Shown here piece by piece: positions 8,585-15,750 of a DNA stretch of 64,000 nt (the stretch's first letter is position 1; the number at the start of each line of letters is the position of its first letter). Both the position numbers and the translations under genes were made by a program. Source of the stretch: JAFCUW01 sp049897565 (GTDB lineage: Bacteria > Pseudomonadota > Gammaproteobacteria > Burkholderiales > Burkholderiaceae_D); NCBI RefSeq assembly GCF_049897565.1, contig NZ_JAFCWM010000008.1, forward strand, positions 1-64,000, given 5' to 3'. The notes below the pieces were generated by a model. It had not been told where the DNA came from and made no database searches. It saw only the letters and a program-made list of their open reading frames with translations.

Positions 8585-9586
8585 ATGAAAATAGCTGTGC
8601 TCGACGATTATCAGGACGCGGTACGCACCCTCGACTGCTTCAAACTGTTAGACGCGCATGAGGTCAAAGTATTGACCAGTTCGACAAAAGGATTGGGCCA
8701 GCTGGCCATCCGGCTGGCGCCATTCGACGCGCTGGTGCTGATCCGCGAGCGCACGTTGCTGTCGCGCGCGCTGCTGGCGAAGCTGCCTAACCTGAAGCTG
8801 ATCTCGCAGACCGGCAAGGTCGCCGGCCACATCGACGTCGCCGCCGCCACCGAGCGCGGCGTGGCGATTGCCGAGGGAGTCGGCTCGCCGGTCGCGCCGG
8901 CCGAGCTGACGTGGGCGCTGATCATGGCGGCCAGCCGCAAGATCGTGCCGTACGCGAACAACCTGAAGGACGGGCTGTGGCAGACGGCGTCGATCAACCC
9001 GGCGCTCAACGGCCTGGGCATTGTGCTGCGCGGCCGCACACTGGCCATCTGGGGCTACGGCAAGATCGGCCGGATGGTGGCCGGCTACGGCCAGGCGTTC
9101 GGCATGAGCGTGCTGGTGTGGGGCCGCGAGGCGAGCCGGACAGCGGCGGTGGCGGACGGCTTCCAGGCGGCGGCGTCACAGGAGGAATTCTTCGAGCGCG
9201 CCGATGTCATGAGCGTGCATCTGCGGCTGGCCGACGCCACGCGCGGCATCGTCACGGCGCAGGACCTGGCGCGCATGAAGCGCAGCGCGCTGTTCGTCAA
9301 CACGAGCCGGGCCGAGCTGGTGGCCGAGGGCGCGCTGGAGGCGGCGCTCAAGCAAGGCCGTCCCGGCACGGCGGCGCTGGACGTGTTTACCAGCGAGCCG
9401 CTGGCGCCGGACGCGCCGCTGCTGCGCATGCCGACGGTGCTGGCGACGCCGCACCTGGGGTATGTCGAACGTGACAGCTATGAATTGTATTTCGAGGCGG
9501 CGTTTCGCAACGTGGTCAATTTCGCCGAGGGCAAGCCGAGCGGGATCTTGAATCCTGAGGCGCTGGGCAAATCCGCACGGCTCTGA
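8585..9586 (+). CDS. D-2-hydroxyacid dehydrogenase family protein
   Basis: This is an NAD(P)-dependent dehydrogenase of the D-isomer-specific 2-hydroxyacid family. Seen: the family opening MKIAVLDDYQDAVR, a substrate-domain segment ISQTGKVAGHIDVAAATERG, a Rossmann motif (WGYGKIGRMVAGYGQAFGM), the catalytic-Arg segment FVNTSRAELV, and the catalytic His in ATPHLGY. Length is 333 residues from the ATG. A GTG at 8573 would add four residues; neither start has a strong ribosome binding site, and the ATG is chosen because family members begin at MKIAVLDDY. The substrate is not predictable. The gene ends at a hairpin repeat. Confidence 0.88.
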   Translation: MKIAVLDDYQDAVRTLDCFKLLDAHEVKVLTSSTKGLGQLAIRLAPFDALVLIRERTLLSRALLAKLPNLKLISQTGKVAGHIDVAAATERGVAIAEGVGSPVAPAELTWALIMAASRKIVPYANNLKDGLWQTASINPALNGLGIVLRGRTLAIWGYGKIGRMVAGYGQAFGMSVLVWGREASRTAAVADGFQAAASQEEFFERADVMSVHLRLADATRGIVTAQDLARMKRSALFVNTSRAELVAEGALEAALKQGRPGTAALDVFTSEPLAPDAPLLRMPTVLATPHLGYVERDSYELYFEAAFRNVVNFAEGKPSGILNPEALGKSARL

Positions 9587-9601
9587 CCCGTTTTTTCTTC
9601 A

Positions 9602-9675
9602 GGGTCAGACCCCGGATTTGCTGATGCCGGCAACTCCGGGGTCTGACCCCGACAGCAGAAACGGGTCAGACCCCT
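9602..9675. repeat. GGGTCAGACCCC-type intergenic hairpin
   Basis: GGGTCAGACCCCGGA (9602-9616) is perfectly inverted at 9635-9649, and a third core copy, GGGTCAGACCCC, follows at about 9663. It lies between two convergent genes and may act as a bidirectional terminator. It is one member of a family found about ten times in the window. Confidence 0.85.
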
Positions 9676-9692
9676 GCGGATACCTTGCAGCG

Positions 9693-10472
9693 CTACGGCT
9701 TTTCGGTGAGGCGGCGCGTCAGCTGCACCGGCTCGCCGGTGATGTTGGCTGGCGGCGCCGGCAGCACGTGGGCGCGCGTCCACAAGCCGGCCCAGCCTGG
9801 TGGCCAACTCAGCTGCGGACCGGAATACGCCGGCAAGCTTGCGCGCACGGCGATGACGGGCACCGGCGGGATCTCGCGCAGCCCGTCGGCGGTGGCGCGT
9901 TCCATATCCAGGCTGTACATGTAGCCAGGCAGCAGCGCCGTGCAGACACCTTCGAACCAGGCAGTGTGATCCTCGTCGCGGCCCAGCGCTTGCGCCAGGC
10001 CTTGCGGATCGAACCGCGCCAGCGCAGTGATCAGCTCGTCGGTGGTGGCGCCGGGCGAATCGCCCCACCCCATCACCGGATTGACGTTGTAGTCGGCGCC
10101 GGAGCCGTACCAGCCTTCGCGCCACGGCCGCTGCATCCAGTGGCGCTGGCCGGTGAACAGGTGCCAGCGCCAGTGCAGCCCGGACGGTTTCGGCCAGGAA
10201 TACAGGTACAGCTTCTCGTAACCGGCCTGGTGCAGCGCGCGCACCATCGCCATCAGGCGCGCGTGCGGCATGCGGTCGGGCGGCGCGCGGCGGAACAGGA
10301 TTGCTTCGCCGTCGGCGTGCTGCACGTCGTCGGTCGACAGGTTCAAATCGAGCGTGCGTGCTTCGCTGCCGAAGCGGGCGCTGATCCAGCCGGTCAACAG
10401 GTTGACGTGCGTGATCACGCCGTAGCCGCGGTGGCGGTGAAAAATGACGGTTCCTGGAGCAAGCGTTTTCAT
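9693..10472 (-). CDS. hypothetical protein with CarD-like N-terminus
   Basis: This 259-residue protein is of unknown function. The first 50 or so residues (MKTLAPGTVIFHRHRGYGVI, then THVNLLTGWISARF) look like the small beta-barrel that opens CarD/CdnL-type proteins, where a pattern such as GTVVxHxxxGxGxV is common; this is only a resemblance. The rest is rich in Trp, Tyr and Pro (WPKPSGLHWRWHLFTGQRHW). No signal peptide or membrane segment is seen. It stands alone between hairpin repeats and is divergent from the asparaginase-like gene. Confidence 0.7.
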   Translation of the reverse strand: MKTLAPGTVIFHRHRGYGVITHVNLLTGWISARFGSEARTLDLNLSTDDVQHADGEAILFRRAPPDRMPHARLMAMVRALHQAGYEKLYLYSWPKPSGLHWRWHLFTGQRHWMQRPWREGWYGSGADYNVNPVMGWGDSPGATTDELITALARFDPQGLAQALGRDEDHTAWFEGVCTALLPGYMYSLDMERATADGLREIPPVPVIAVRASLPAYSGPQLSWPPGWAGLWTRAHVLPAPPANITGEPVQLTRRLTEKP

Positions 10473-10624
10473 CGAGTCGTCGTGCGAAAAAAGGCCAAGT
10501 GTACTGAAGCGCTGACGAAGATTCTAGCGCAGTCACAAGCAGATACAATCCCTTTGCGTGTTTGCCCGGCGAGTGTGGTGCACGCTATCATGGCGCACTC
10601 TTCTCTAACGAACCTGCACACACC

Positions 10625-11110
10625 ATGAGCTTGCGCATCATCGCCACCGGCGGCACCTTCGACAAACATTACGACGAACTGACCGGTACGCTTGGCTTTG
10701 CCGACAGCCATCTGCCCGCGGCGTTGGCGCGCACGCGCATGACGATTCCCGTGGCGCTGGAACAATTGCCGCTGCTCGATTCGCTCGACATGCACGATGC
10801 CGATCGCGAGCGCGTGCTGGCCTCGTGCCGCGCGGCCAGCGAGAGCGCGATCGTCATCATCCACGGCACCGACACGATGCGCGAGACGGCCGCCGTGCTG
10901 GGCGCGGCGGCGCTGGGCAAGACGATCGTGCTGACCGGCGCGATGATTCCCTACGAGATCGCCAATTCCGATGCGTTGTTCAATATGGGGTTTGCGGCCG
11001 GCGTTGCGCAGACCTTGGCGGCCGGCGTGTACGTGGCGATGAACGGCCAGGTCTTCGCATGGGATAACGTGATAAAGAACCGCGCCGCAGGCGTGTTTCA
11101 GCCGCTGTAA
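10625..11110 (+). CDS. asparaginase-domain protein (N-terminal domain only)
   Basis: The 161 residues match the N-terminal domain of bacterial L-asparaginases. The first nucleophile motif is ATGGTFDKHYDE (residues 7-18) and the second catalytic motif is HGTDTMRET (about residues 79-87). Both catalytic threonine regions are thus present, but the C-terminal domain that completes the active site in asparaginases of about 330 residues is absent. Small stand-alone proteins of this kind are widespread and uncharacterised; whether it is an amidohydrolase is unknown. The ATG at 10625 is preferred over one at 10562 because similarity begins there. It ends at a perfect palindrome. Confidence 0.8.
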   Translation: MSLRIIATGGTFDKHYDELTGTLGFADSHLPAALARTRMTIPVALEQLPLLDSLDMHDADRERVLASCRAASESAIVIIHGTDTMRETAAVLGAAALGKTIVLTGAMIPYEIANSDALFNMGFAAGVAQTLAAGVYVAMNGQVFAWDNVIKNRAAGVFQPL

Positions 11111-11111
11111 G

Positions 11112-11147
11112 AAAAGCGGGGTCAGACCTAGGTCTGACCCCGCTTTT
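11112..11147 (+). terminator. perfect 36-nt palindrome, terminator-like, repeat-family member
   Basis: Two 18-base arms form an uninterrupted palindrome centred on GGTCAGACCTAGGTCTGACC (11120-11139), flanked by AAAAGCG and CGCTTTT, with T5 at its right edge. It follows the asparaginase-like stop by one base. It combines the shape of a rho-independent terminator with the GGTCTGACC repeat core. Confidence 0.8.
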
Positions 11148-11190
11148 TCACCGCTTTTTCACCGCGTTTTTTGTTGGCGCCGGGGACTTC

Positions 11191-11229
11191 GGGGTCGGAC
11201 CCTTTAAGAGCAAAGGCGGGTCAGACCCC
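11191..11229. repeat. GGGGTCGGACCC / GGGTCAGACCCC intergenic repeat
   Basis: Two imperfectly inverted cores (11191-11202 and 11218-11229) lie just past the rdgC stop codon, which is at 11236-11238. They belong to the dispersed hairpin family. Confidence 0.7.
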
Positions 11230-11235
11230 TGCGGG

Positions 11236-12132
11236 TCAGGCTTTGGCTTCGCCGCCGAGTGCTTCGACGATGTCGGCCATCATCTTCGACAGCTCGCCCG
11301 TCATCAGCATCATGTCGTTGTCGAATCGCTCTTCGTCGTTGCGTGTCGAGGTGTCGCTTTCCTTGATGACGTCGAGCGGCTTGATGCCCTTGATGGCGAG
11401 CGACTCGGTCAGCACAAAGGAAATCTTGTCGTTCCACGTCATCGCCAGGCGCGTGCATTGCTTGCCGGCAGCGATGTGGCGGCGGATGTCGTCCACTTCC
11501 AGGGCGTGCTTGACGTAACGGACCGCCGCCTTGCTTTCGCCCGTGGCGCGCAGCTCGGTGTCCTGGTCGACCGTGAAGCCGACCGGCGCCTCGTCGGTCT
11601 CGAGCCAGGCAGTCATCACCGCGACCGGCGAACGCTGCACGCGCAGGCTTTCTAGCGGCAACTTGTCGACCGCCTTCAGCAGCAGCTTGATCACTTCGTC
11701 AGCCTTGGCCGGGCTCGCCGCATCGACAACCAGCCAGCCGTTTACCGGATCGATCCAGGTAAAGACGTTGCTGCGGATGCTGAACGCGCGCGGCAACAAT
11801 TCGTCGGCCACGCGCTCCTTCAGTTCTTTCATCGCCTTCTTGCCCGGTGCGAAGCCTTGCGCTTCTTCCAGCTCGGCGGCCTTGGCTTTCGCGACCTGGT
11901 TGATCACGGAACCTGGCAGCAGTTTCTTTTCGGTGCCAAGCAGGATCAGCATCTGCTTGTTGACGACATGGACCAGACCGCCATTCGGGCGCGGCGTATC
12001 CCAGCCCTGGCGCAGCAGTTCGTTGCTGGTGGCGGGAACAAAACTTTGTGGCGCGAGGGATGTTTCCAGTTGCTCAGGGGTGTAGTTCCACGGTGCTGGC
12101 AGGCGATAAATCTGAAGATTCTTAAACCACAT
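11236..12132 (-). CDS. rdgC: recombination-associated protein RdgC
   Basis: RdgC forms a ring around double-stranded DNA and limits RecA filament activity. The 298-residue product starts MWFKNLQIYRLPAPW, typical of the family, and has the expected length. Matching segments include LLPRAFSIRSNVFTWIDP and the C-terminal LVLTESLAIKG-like stretch (SFVLTESLAIKGIKPLDVI). It lies in the same orientation as dinB, 88 bases downstream, so co-transcription is possible. Confidence 0.95.
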   Translation of the reverse strand: MWFKNLQIYRLPAPWNYTPEQLETSLAPQSFVPATSNELLRQGWDTPRPNGGLVHVVNKQMLILLGTEKKLLPGSVINQVAKAKAAELEEAQGFAPGKKAMKELKERVADELLPRAFSIRSNVFTWIDPVNGWLVVDAASPAKADEVIKLLLKAVDKLPLESLRVQRSPVAVMTAWLETDEAPVGFTVDQDTELRATGESKAAVRYVKHALEVDDIRRHIAAGKQCTRLAMTWNDKISFVLTESLAIKGIKPLDVIKESDTSTRNDEERFDNDMMLMTGELSKMMADIVEALGGEAKA

Positions 12133-12220
12133 AGTTGATATCCGTTTGTTTCAGCATTACAGAAGGAACGACATTTTACACGCCGCGGCCAGCGGCCCCG
12201 GCCCAAATTTGCGCCTGTGG

Positions 12221-13297
12221 TTAATCCAGCGAGGCGTTGCCGAACAGGCTCAGTTGCTCGATCGATTCGGCTTCGCCGAGGCGCACGCCGGCGCCAAGCA
12301 GGCGCACCGGCTGGCTGCCGCGCGCAAAGCCAGTCTCCATCAACTTCTCGAACTGCGCCATGTTCGGTTCCCGTCCCACGCATTCGACAGTGGTCTGGGT
12401 GAAGTTGGCGAAGCGCAGTTTGACGAACAGTTTGTTGACATTTTTCTCGGCGCCGGCGCGCTTGATGCGCCCAAGCAGGTTGTCGTACAGCTCGGGCAGC
12501 AGCGCCAGGCAGGCGGGCAGGTCAGGCACGTCCGGCGTGTAGGTCTCCTCGCAGCTGACCGACTTGCGCTCGCGCGCGTTCGAGACCGGCCGGTTGTCGA
12601 TGCCGCGGCACAGGTCGTGCAGGCGGGCGCCGAAGCTGCCGAAGTGATGCTGCAGCTCGAGCAAGGTCCAGCCGCGCAGGTCCTCGCAAGTCTGCGCGCC
12701 CAGCTTGTGCAGCTTGGCTGCGGTAACCTTGCCGACACCGTGCAGTTTCTTGACCGGCAGCGCGGCGACGAAGGCGTCGACCTGGCCCGGCGTCACCAGC
12801 CACATACCGTCCGGCTTGTTCCAGTCGCTGGCGATTTTGGCGACGAACTTGTTGGGCGCCACGCCGGCCGAGGCGGTGATGCCGACCGTGTCGAAGATGC
12901 GCTGGCGGATTTCCTGCGCGATCAGGGTGGCGCTGCCCTTGCAGTGCGGCGAGTCCGACACGTCGAGGTAGGCTTCGTCGAGCGACAGCGGCTCGACCAG
13001 GTCGGTGTAGTGGCCGTAGATGGCCAGGATCTGACGCGATGCGATGCGGTACTTTTCCATCGCCGGCGGCAGCACCACCAGCTCCGGACACAGCTTGAGC
13101 GCCTGCGCCGTCGCCATCGCCGAGTGGATGCCGTAGCGGCGCGCCTCGTAGTTGGCGGTGGCGACCACGCCGCGCTGATCGGGCCGGCCGCCGACGGCCA
13201 GCGGCACATCGCGCAAGGTCGGGTCGTCGCGCATCTCCACTGCCGCGTAGAAGCAGTCGCAATCGCAATGGATGATTTTTCGGGACGAGTCGTTCAC
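12221..13297 (-). CDS. dinB: DNA polymerase IV (Y-family translesion polymerase)
   Basis: Error-prone polymerase that bypasses damaged bases. The 358-residue product from the GTG at 13297 has the N-terminal catalytic Asp motif IIHCDCDCFYAAVEMRDDP, the second catalytic motif SLDEAYLDVSD (near residue 105), two helix-hairpin-helix-like segments (KLHGVGKVTAAKL) and the little-finger domain. An ATG at 13411 is in frame, but the added residues have no similarity, they would cross the neighbour's terminator and the SOS box, and the family starts at RKIIHCDCD. A perfect LexA box ends 12 bases before the GTG, so this gene is SOS-controlled. Confidence 0.95.
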   Translation of the reverse strand: MNDSSRKIIHCDCDCFYAAVEMRDDPTLRDVPLAVGGRPDQRGVVATANYEARRYGIHSAMATAQALKLCPELVVLPPAMEKYRIASRQILAIYGHYTDLVEPLSLDEAYLDVSDSPHCKGSATLIAQEIRQRIFDTVGITASAGVAPNKFVAKIASDWNKPDGMWLVTPGQVDAFVAALPVKKLHGVGKVTAAKLHKLGAQTCEDLRGWTLLELQHHFGSFGARLHDLCRGIDNRPVSNARERKSVSCEETYTPDVPDLPACLALLPELYDNLLGRIKRAGAEKNVNKLFVKLRFANFTQTTVECVGREPNMAQFEKLMETGFARGSQPVRLLGAGVRLGEAESIEQLSLFGNASLD

Positions 13298-13309
13298 GCT
13301 GGTTCGAAA

Positions 13310-13329
13310 TACTGTAAATGCATACAGTA
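13310..13329 (-). promoter_or_regulatory. LexA (SOS) box of dinB
   Basis: TACTGTAAATGCATACAGTA is a perfect CTGT-N8-ACAG operator with full dyad symmetry at the ends. It lies 12 bases upstream of the dinB GTG. Confidence 0.93.
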
Positions 13330-13386
13330 TTCCCGGAAACGTGCATTGTTGCAAGCAGCGGGCAGGATGAACCACGACGCCAGACG

Positions 13387-13414
13387 AAAAAAGGGGCGAC
13401 GCTTGCGTCACCCC
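13387..13414 (-). terminator. rho-independent terminator of the subtilase gene
   Basis: On the minus strand, GGGGTGACGC and GCGTCGCCCC pair around a minimal loop and are followed by six T. The structure lies about 30 bases after the peptidase stop codon. Confidence 0.85.
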
Positions 13415-13443
13415 TTCAGGCTTACCCCTTCAGGCGCGCTCGC

Positions 13444-15270
13444 TTACCAGGCCATCTTCAGCGTGTATTTGCCGCTGGTGGCGCCGGTGCCGCCGCTGTA
13501 GTACACCACGCGCACGTAACGGGCGCTGGTCGTGGTGCCGGTGTTGCTTACCGATGCCGCGTCCACCACGCCGGCGCCGTTTTCGCTCTTGGCCAGCTGG
13601 GTGCCGCTGCTGTTGTAGACGTACAAATCGTAGTCGGCGGTGGAGGTGCCCATCGTCAAGGTCGACGTCAGCGTTTTGCCGGCTGGCAGCTGGACGACGA
13701 AGAAGTCGGTGTCGGTACTCGAGCCCATGTTGCCGCTGACAACGGTGCCGCTGGTGGCGACGCTGTTGCTGCTGGCGAGGGTGTTGTTCGCCTCGACTTC
13801 GTTCATCGCCGGCGCCGGCGTCACTGTCGCGCTGGCCGCATCGACCGCCGCGTTGGCGTCGACAATGCCGGTGCCGCAGCTGGTGCAGGTTGCCGGGAAG
13901 GCGCGCGCGGTGGACTTGAGCTTGCTCTCGATTTCGTCAGGCGTCAGGCTGGCGTTCTTCGACAACATCAGCGCGGCAACGCCGGCCACGTGTGGCGTGG
14001 CCATCGACGTGCCCTGGTAGAACGCGTAGTTGTCGGCGCCCGGCGCGGTCGTGCCCGCGTTGAGCGTCGACAAGATCCCGTTGGCGGCCACGCTGGTGTC
14101 GCCGCCTGGCGCCGCCACGTCGACGACCGTGCCGTAGTTCGAATACCAGGCGCGTCCGCCGGAGCGGTTGGTCGCAGCGACGGTGACGACGCCGGCGCAG
14201 TTGGCCGGATTCGAATTGCTGGCGTTGGTGTTCTCGTTGCCGGCGGCAACGATGATGACGGTGCCGCGCGAGCGCGCGCTGTCGATGGCGCTCTGCGTGG
14301 TGGCGCCGCAAGCGCCGCCGCCGCCGAGCGACATGTTGATCACCTTCGCCGGGTTGGCGTTGGCCGGCACGCCGGTGACGGCGCCGCCGGACGACCAGAT
14401 GATCGCGTCGGCAATATCGGACGTGTAGCCGCCGCATTTGCCGAGCACGCGCACCGGCACGATCTTGGCGTTGAAGGCGACGCCGGCGACGCCGAGGCCG
14501 TTGCTGGTGCGCGCGGCGATGGTGCCGGCGACGTGGGTGCCGTGCCAGCTCGACGACTGGTCCTGGGCCGGCTGCCCGGTGCCGCATTCGCCGGCGACAA
14601 TGGCGTCGCCGGCATCGCTGGCATCGCTGTCGCGGCCGTTGCCGTCGTTGGCGATGGTGGCGCTGGAGATGAAATCATAGCCCGGCAGGATTTGCCCGCT
14701 GAGGTCGGCGTGCGGACGGTAGCCGGTATCGATCACCGCCACATTGACGCCGGTGCCGGTCGCCTTGTCCCAGGCCGCCGGCAGGCGAAGGCCGCCGTTC
14801 GTCTCGAAGTAATGCCACTGCTCGTTGTAGCGCGGATCGGTCGGCGTGAACATTTTCTGCATGATCAGGTCGGGCTCGGCGTACTCGACCGACGGGTCGC
14901 GCGCGACCAGTTCGGCGGCGAGCGCGGCGACTTCGTCGGCCGACATCTTCTTGCTCAGCTGAACGATATGGGCGCCGGTGGCGATGGTGTGCAGCATCTT
15001 CATCGACAGGCCGAACTGCTGGCCGGCGCGGTCGACCAGCGCCTTGCGCGCCGGCGCCATGGCCGGCACCTTGGCTGCGCCCTTGCCGGCCGGGGTGGCA
15101 TCCTTGTACTTCACGATCAGGCGGTCGGTCTGCATGATCGGCTGGACGGCCTGGGCCGCAGCGTGAAACTCAGGTACACCGGCCATCGCCGTCAGCGGCA
15201 AGGCGCCGGCGACCGCGAGAACTGCACACAATCTCACCAATGATGGCTTCGTGGTCTGATTCTGCTTCAT
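13444..15270 (-). CDS. secreted S8 family serine peptidase (subtilase)
   Basis: An exported subtilisin-like protease of 608 residues. The ATG at 15270 has AGAGGAA upstream and opens a signal peptide (MKQNQTTKPS then a hydrophobic stretch ending TAMA, cleavage near residue 30). A propeptide follows to about residue 140. The S8 catalytic triad is visible: Asp181 (VAVIDTG), His243 (HGTHVAGT) and Ser422 (GTSMATP), with the oxyanion Asn in VAAGNEN. The C-terminus (about residues 500-608) is a pre-peptidase C-terminal beta-domain (EVEANNTLASSNSV ... TDFFVVQLPAGKTL ... YDLYVYN), usual in secreted subtilases. It is expressed alone, with its own terminator. Confidence 0.95.
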   Translation of the reverse strand: MKQNQTTKPSLVRLCAVLAVAGALPLTAMAGVPEFHAAAQAVQPIMQTDRLIVKYKDATPAGKGAAKVPAMAPARKALVDRAGQQFGLSMKMLHTIATGAHIVQLSKKMSADEVAALAAELVARDPSVEYAEPDLIMQKMFTPTDPRYNEQWHYFETNGGLRLPAAWDKATGTGVNVAVIDTGYRPHADLSGQILPGYDFISSATIANDGNGRDSDASDAGDAIVAGECGTGQPAQDQSSSWHGTHVAGTIAARTSNGLGVAGVAFNAKIVPVRVLGKCGGYTSDIADAIIWSSGGAVTGVPANANPAKVINMSLGGGGACGATTQSAIDSARSRGTVIIVAAGNENTNASNSNPANCAGVVTVAATNRSGGRAWYSNYGTVVDVAAPGGDTSVAANGILSTLNAGTTAPGADNYAFYQGTSMATPHVAGVAALMLSKNASLTPDEIESKLKSTARAFPATCTSCGTGIVDANAAVDAASATVTPAPAMNEVEANNTLASSNSVATSGTVVSGNMGSSTDTDFFVVQLPAGKTLTSTLTMGTSTADYDLYVYNSSGTQLAKSENGAGVVDAASVSNTGTTTSARYVRVVYYSGGTGATSGKYTLKMAW

Positions 15271-15547
15271 GTGATTTCCTCTTGTTTTCCGATTGTTTGA
15301 TTGGCAATTCCGGGCGCATGGCCTGGCTGCCGTTTTTTTCCCGGGTGGTGTCCACACCGGGCCGCCTGTAACGACGGGAGATTAAGATTACACAAAAAGA
15401 AGTTAATTCATCTGGGAAATCTCACACGAGCTTGAGTTTTCGCAACACTGGGGACGAAGATTCGTAGCTTGTTCGGCGGAAACGAATTTTCACCAAATGT
15501 CACGCTGATCGATTTGATATTGAACAATGCAAGATCGACATTAAGAG

Positions 15548-15702
15548 CTGGGGTCAGCGCAATAATCGGCGGCGGGCGCCGAAGATCGCCCCGAAGCAAA
15601 CACCTTAGTTACTGCTGGTTCTAGGAAGCTCCACTCTTATGGTGTTTGCTTAAGAGACCTGACCCCAGCAAAATGTCCGAATGTCAGACCTGACACCAGC
15701 AT
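15548..15702. repeat. compound inverted-repeat element
   Basis: GCTGGGGTCAG (15548-15558) is inverted as CTGACCCCAGC at 15658-15668. Nested inside, GCAAACACC (15596-15604) is inverted at 15641-15649. The element is followed by a 32-base stretch (15671-15702) identical to 60915-60946. It occupies the 393-bp gap between the subtilase and the TonB-receptor terminator; the remainder of that gap (15271-15547) holds no recognisable gene. Confidence 0.75.
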
Positions 15703-15736
15703 AAAAAAAGGCCACGATCGCTCGTGGCCTTTTTGC
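15703..15736 (-). terminator. terminator of the TonB-dependent receptor
   Basis: GGCCACGA (15710-15717) pairs with TCGTGGCC (15722-15729) around a 4-base loop, with A7 on the left and T5 on the right, so it can work in both directions. It lies just after the receptor's stop. Confidence 0.9.
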
Positions 15737-15750
15737 TGATACGTTGCGAC

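Noticed and set aside
9478..10548. 356-codon minus-strand frame overlapping the 259-residue hypothetical gene
   Set aside because: Low-complexity Arg/Ala translation; the frame at 9693-10472 has protein-like composition and a proper end at the repeat.
9602..11229. Repeated GGGTCAGACCCC words considered as a CRISPR array
   Set aside because: Repeats are inverted, irregularly spaced and separated by genes; no spacers or cas genes are present.
12133..12220. Possible small RNA or terminator between dinB and rdgC
   Set aside because: Only 88 bp, no stable hairpin with T run and no promoter pattern seen.
13297..13411. Longer dinB start at 13411
   Set aside because: Would run through the subtilase terminator and the LexA box, and the added residues have no family similarity.
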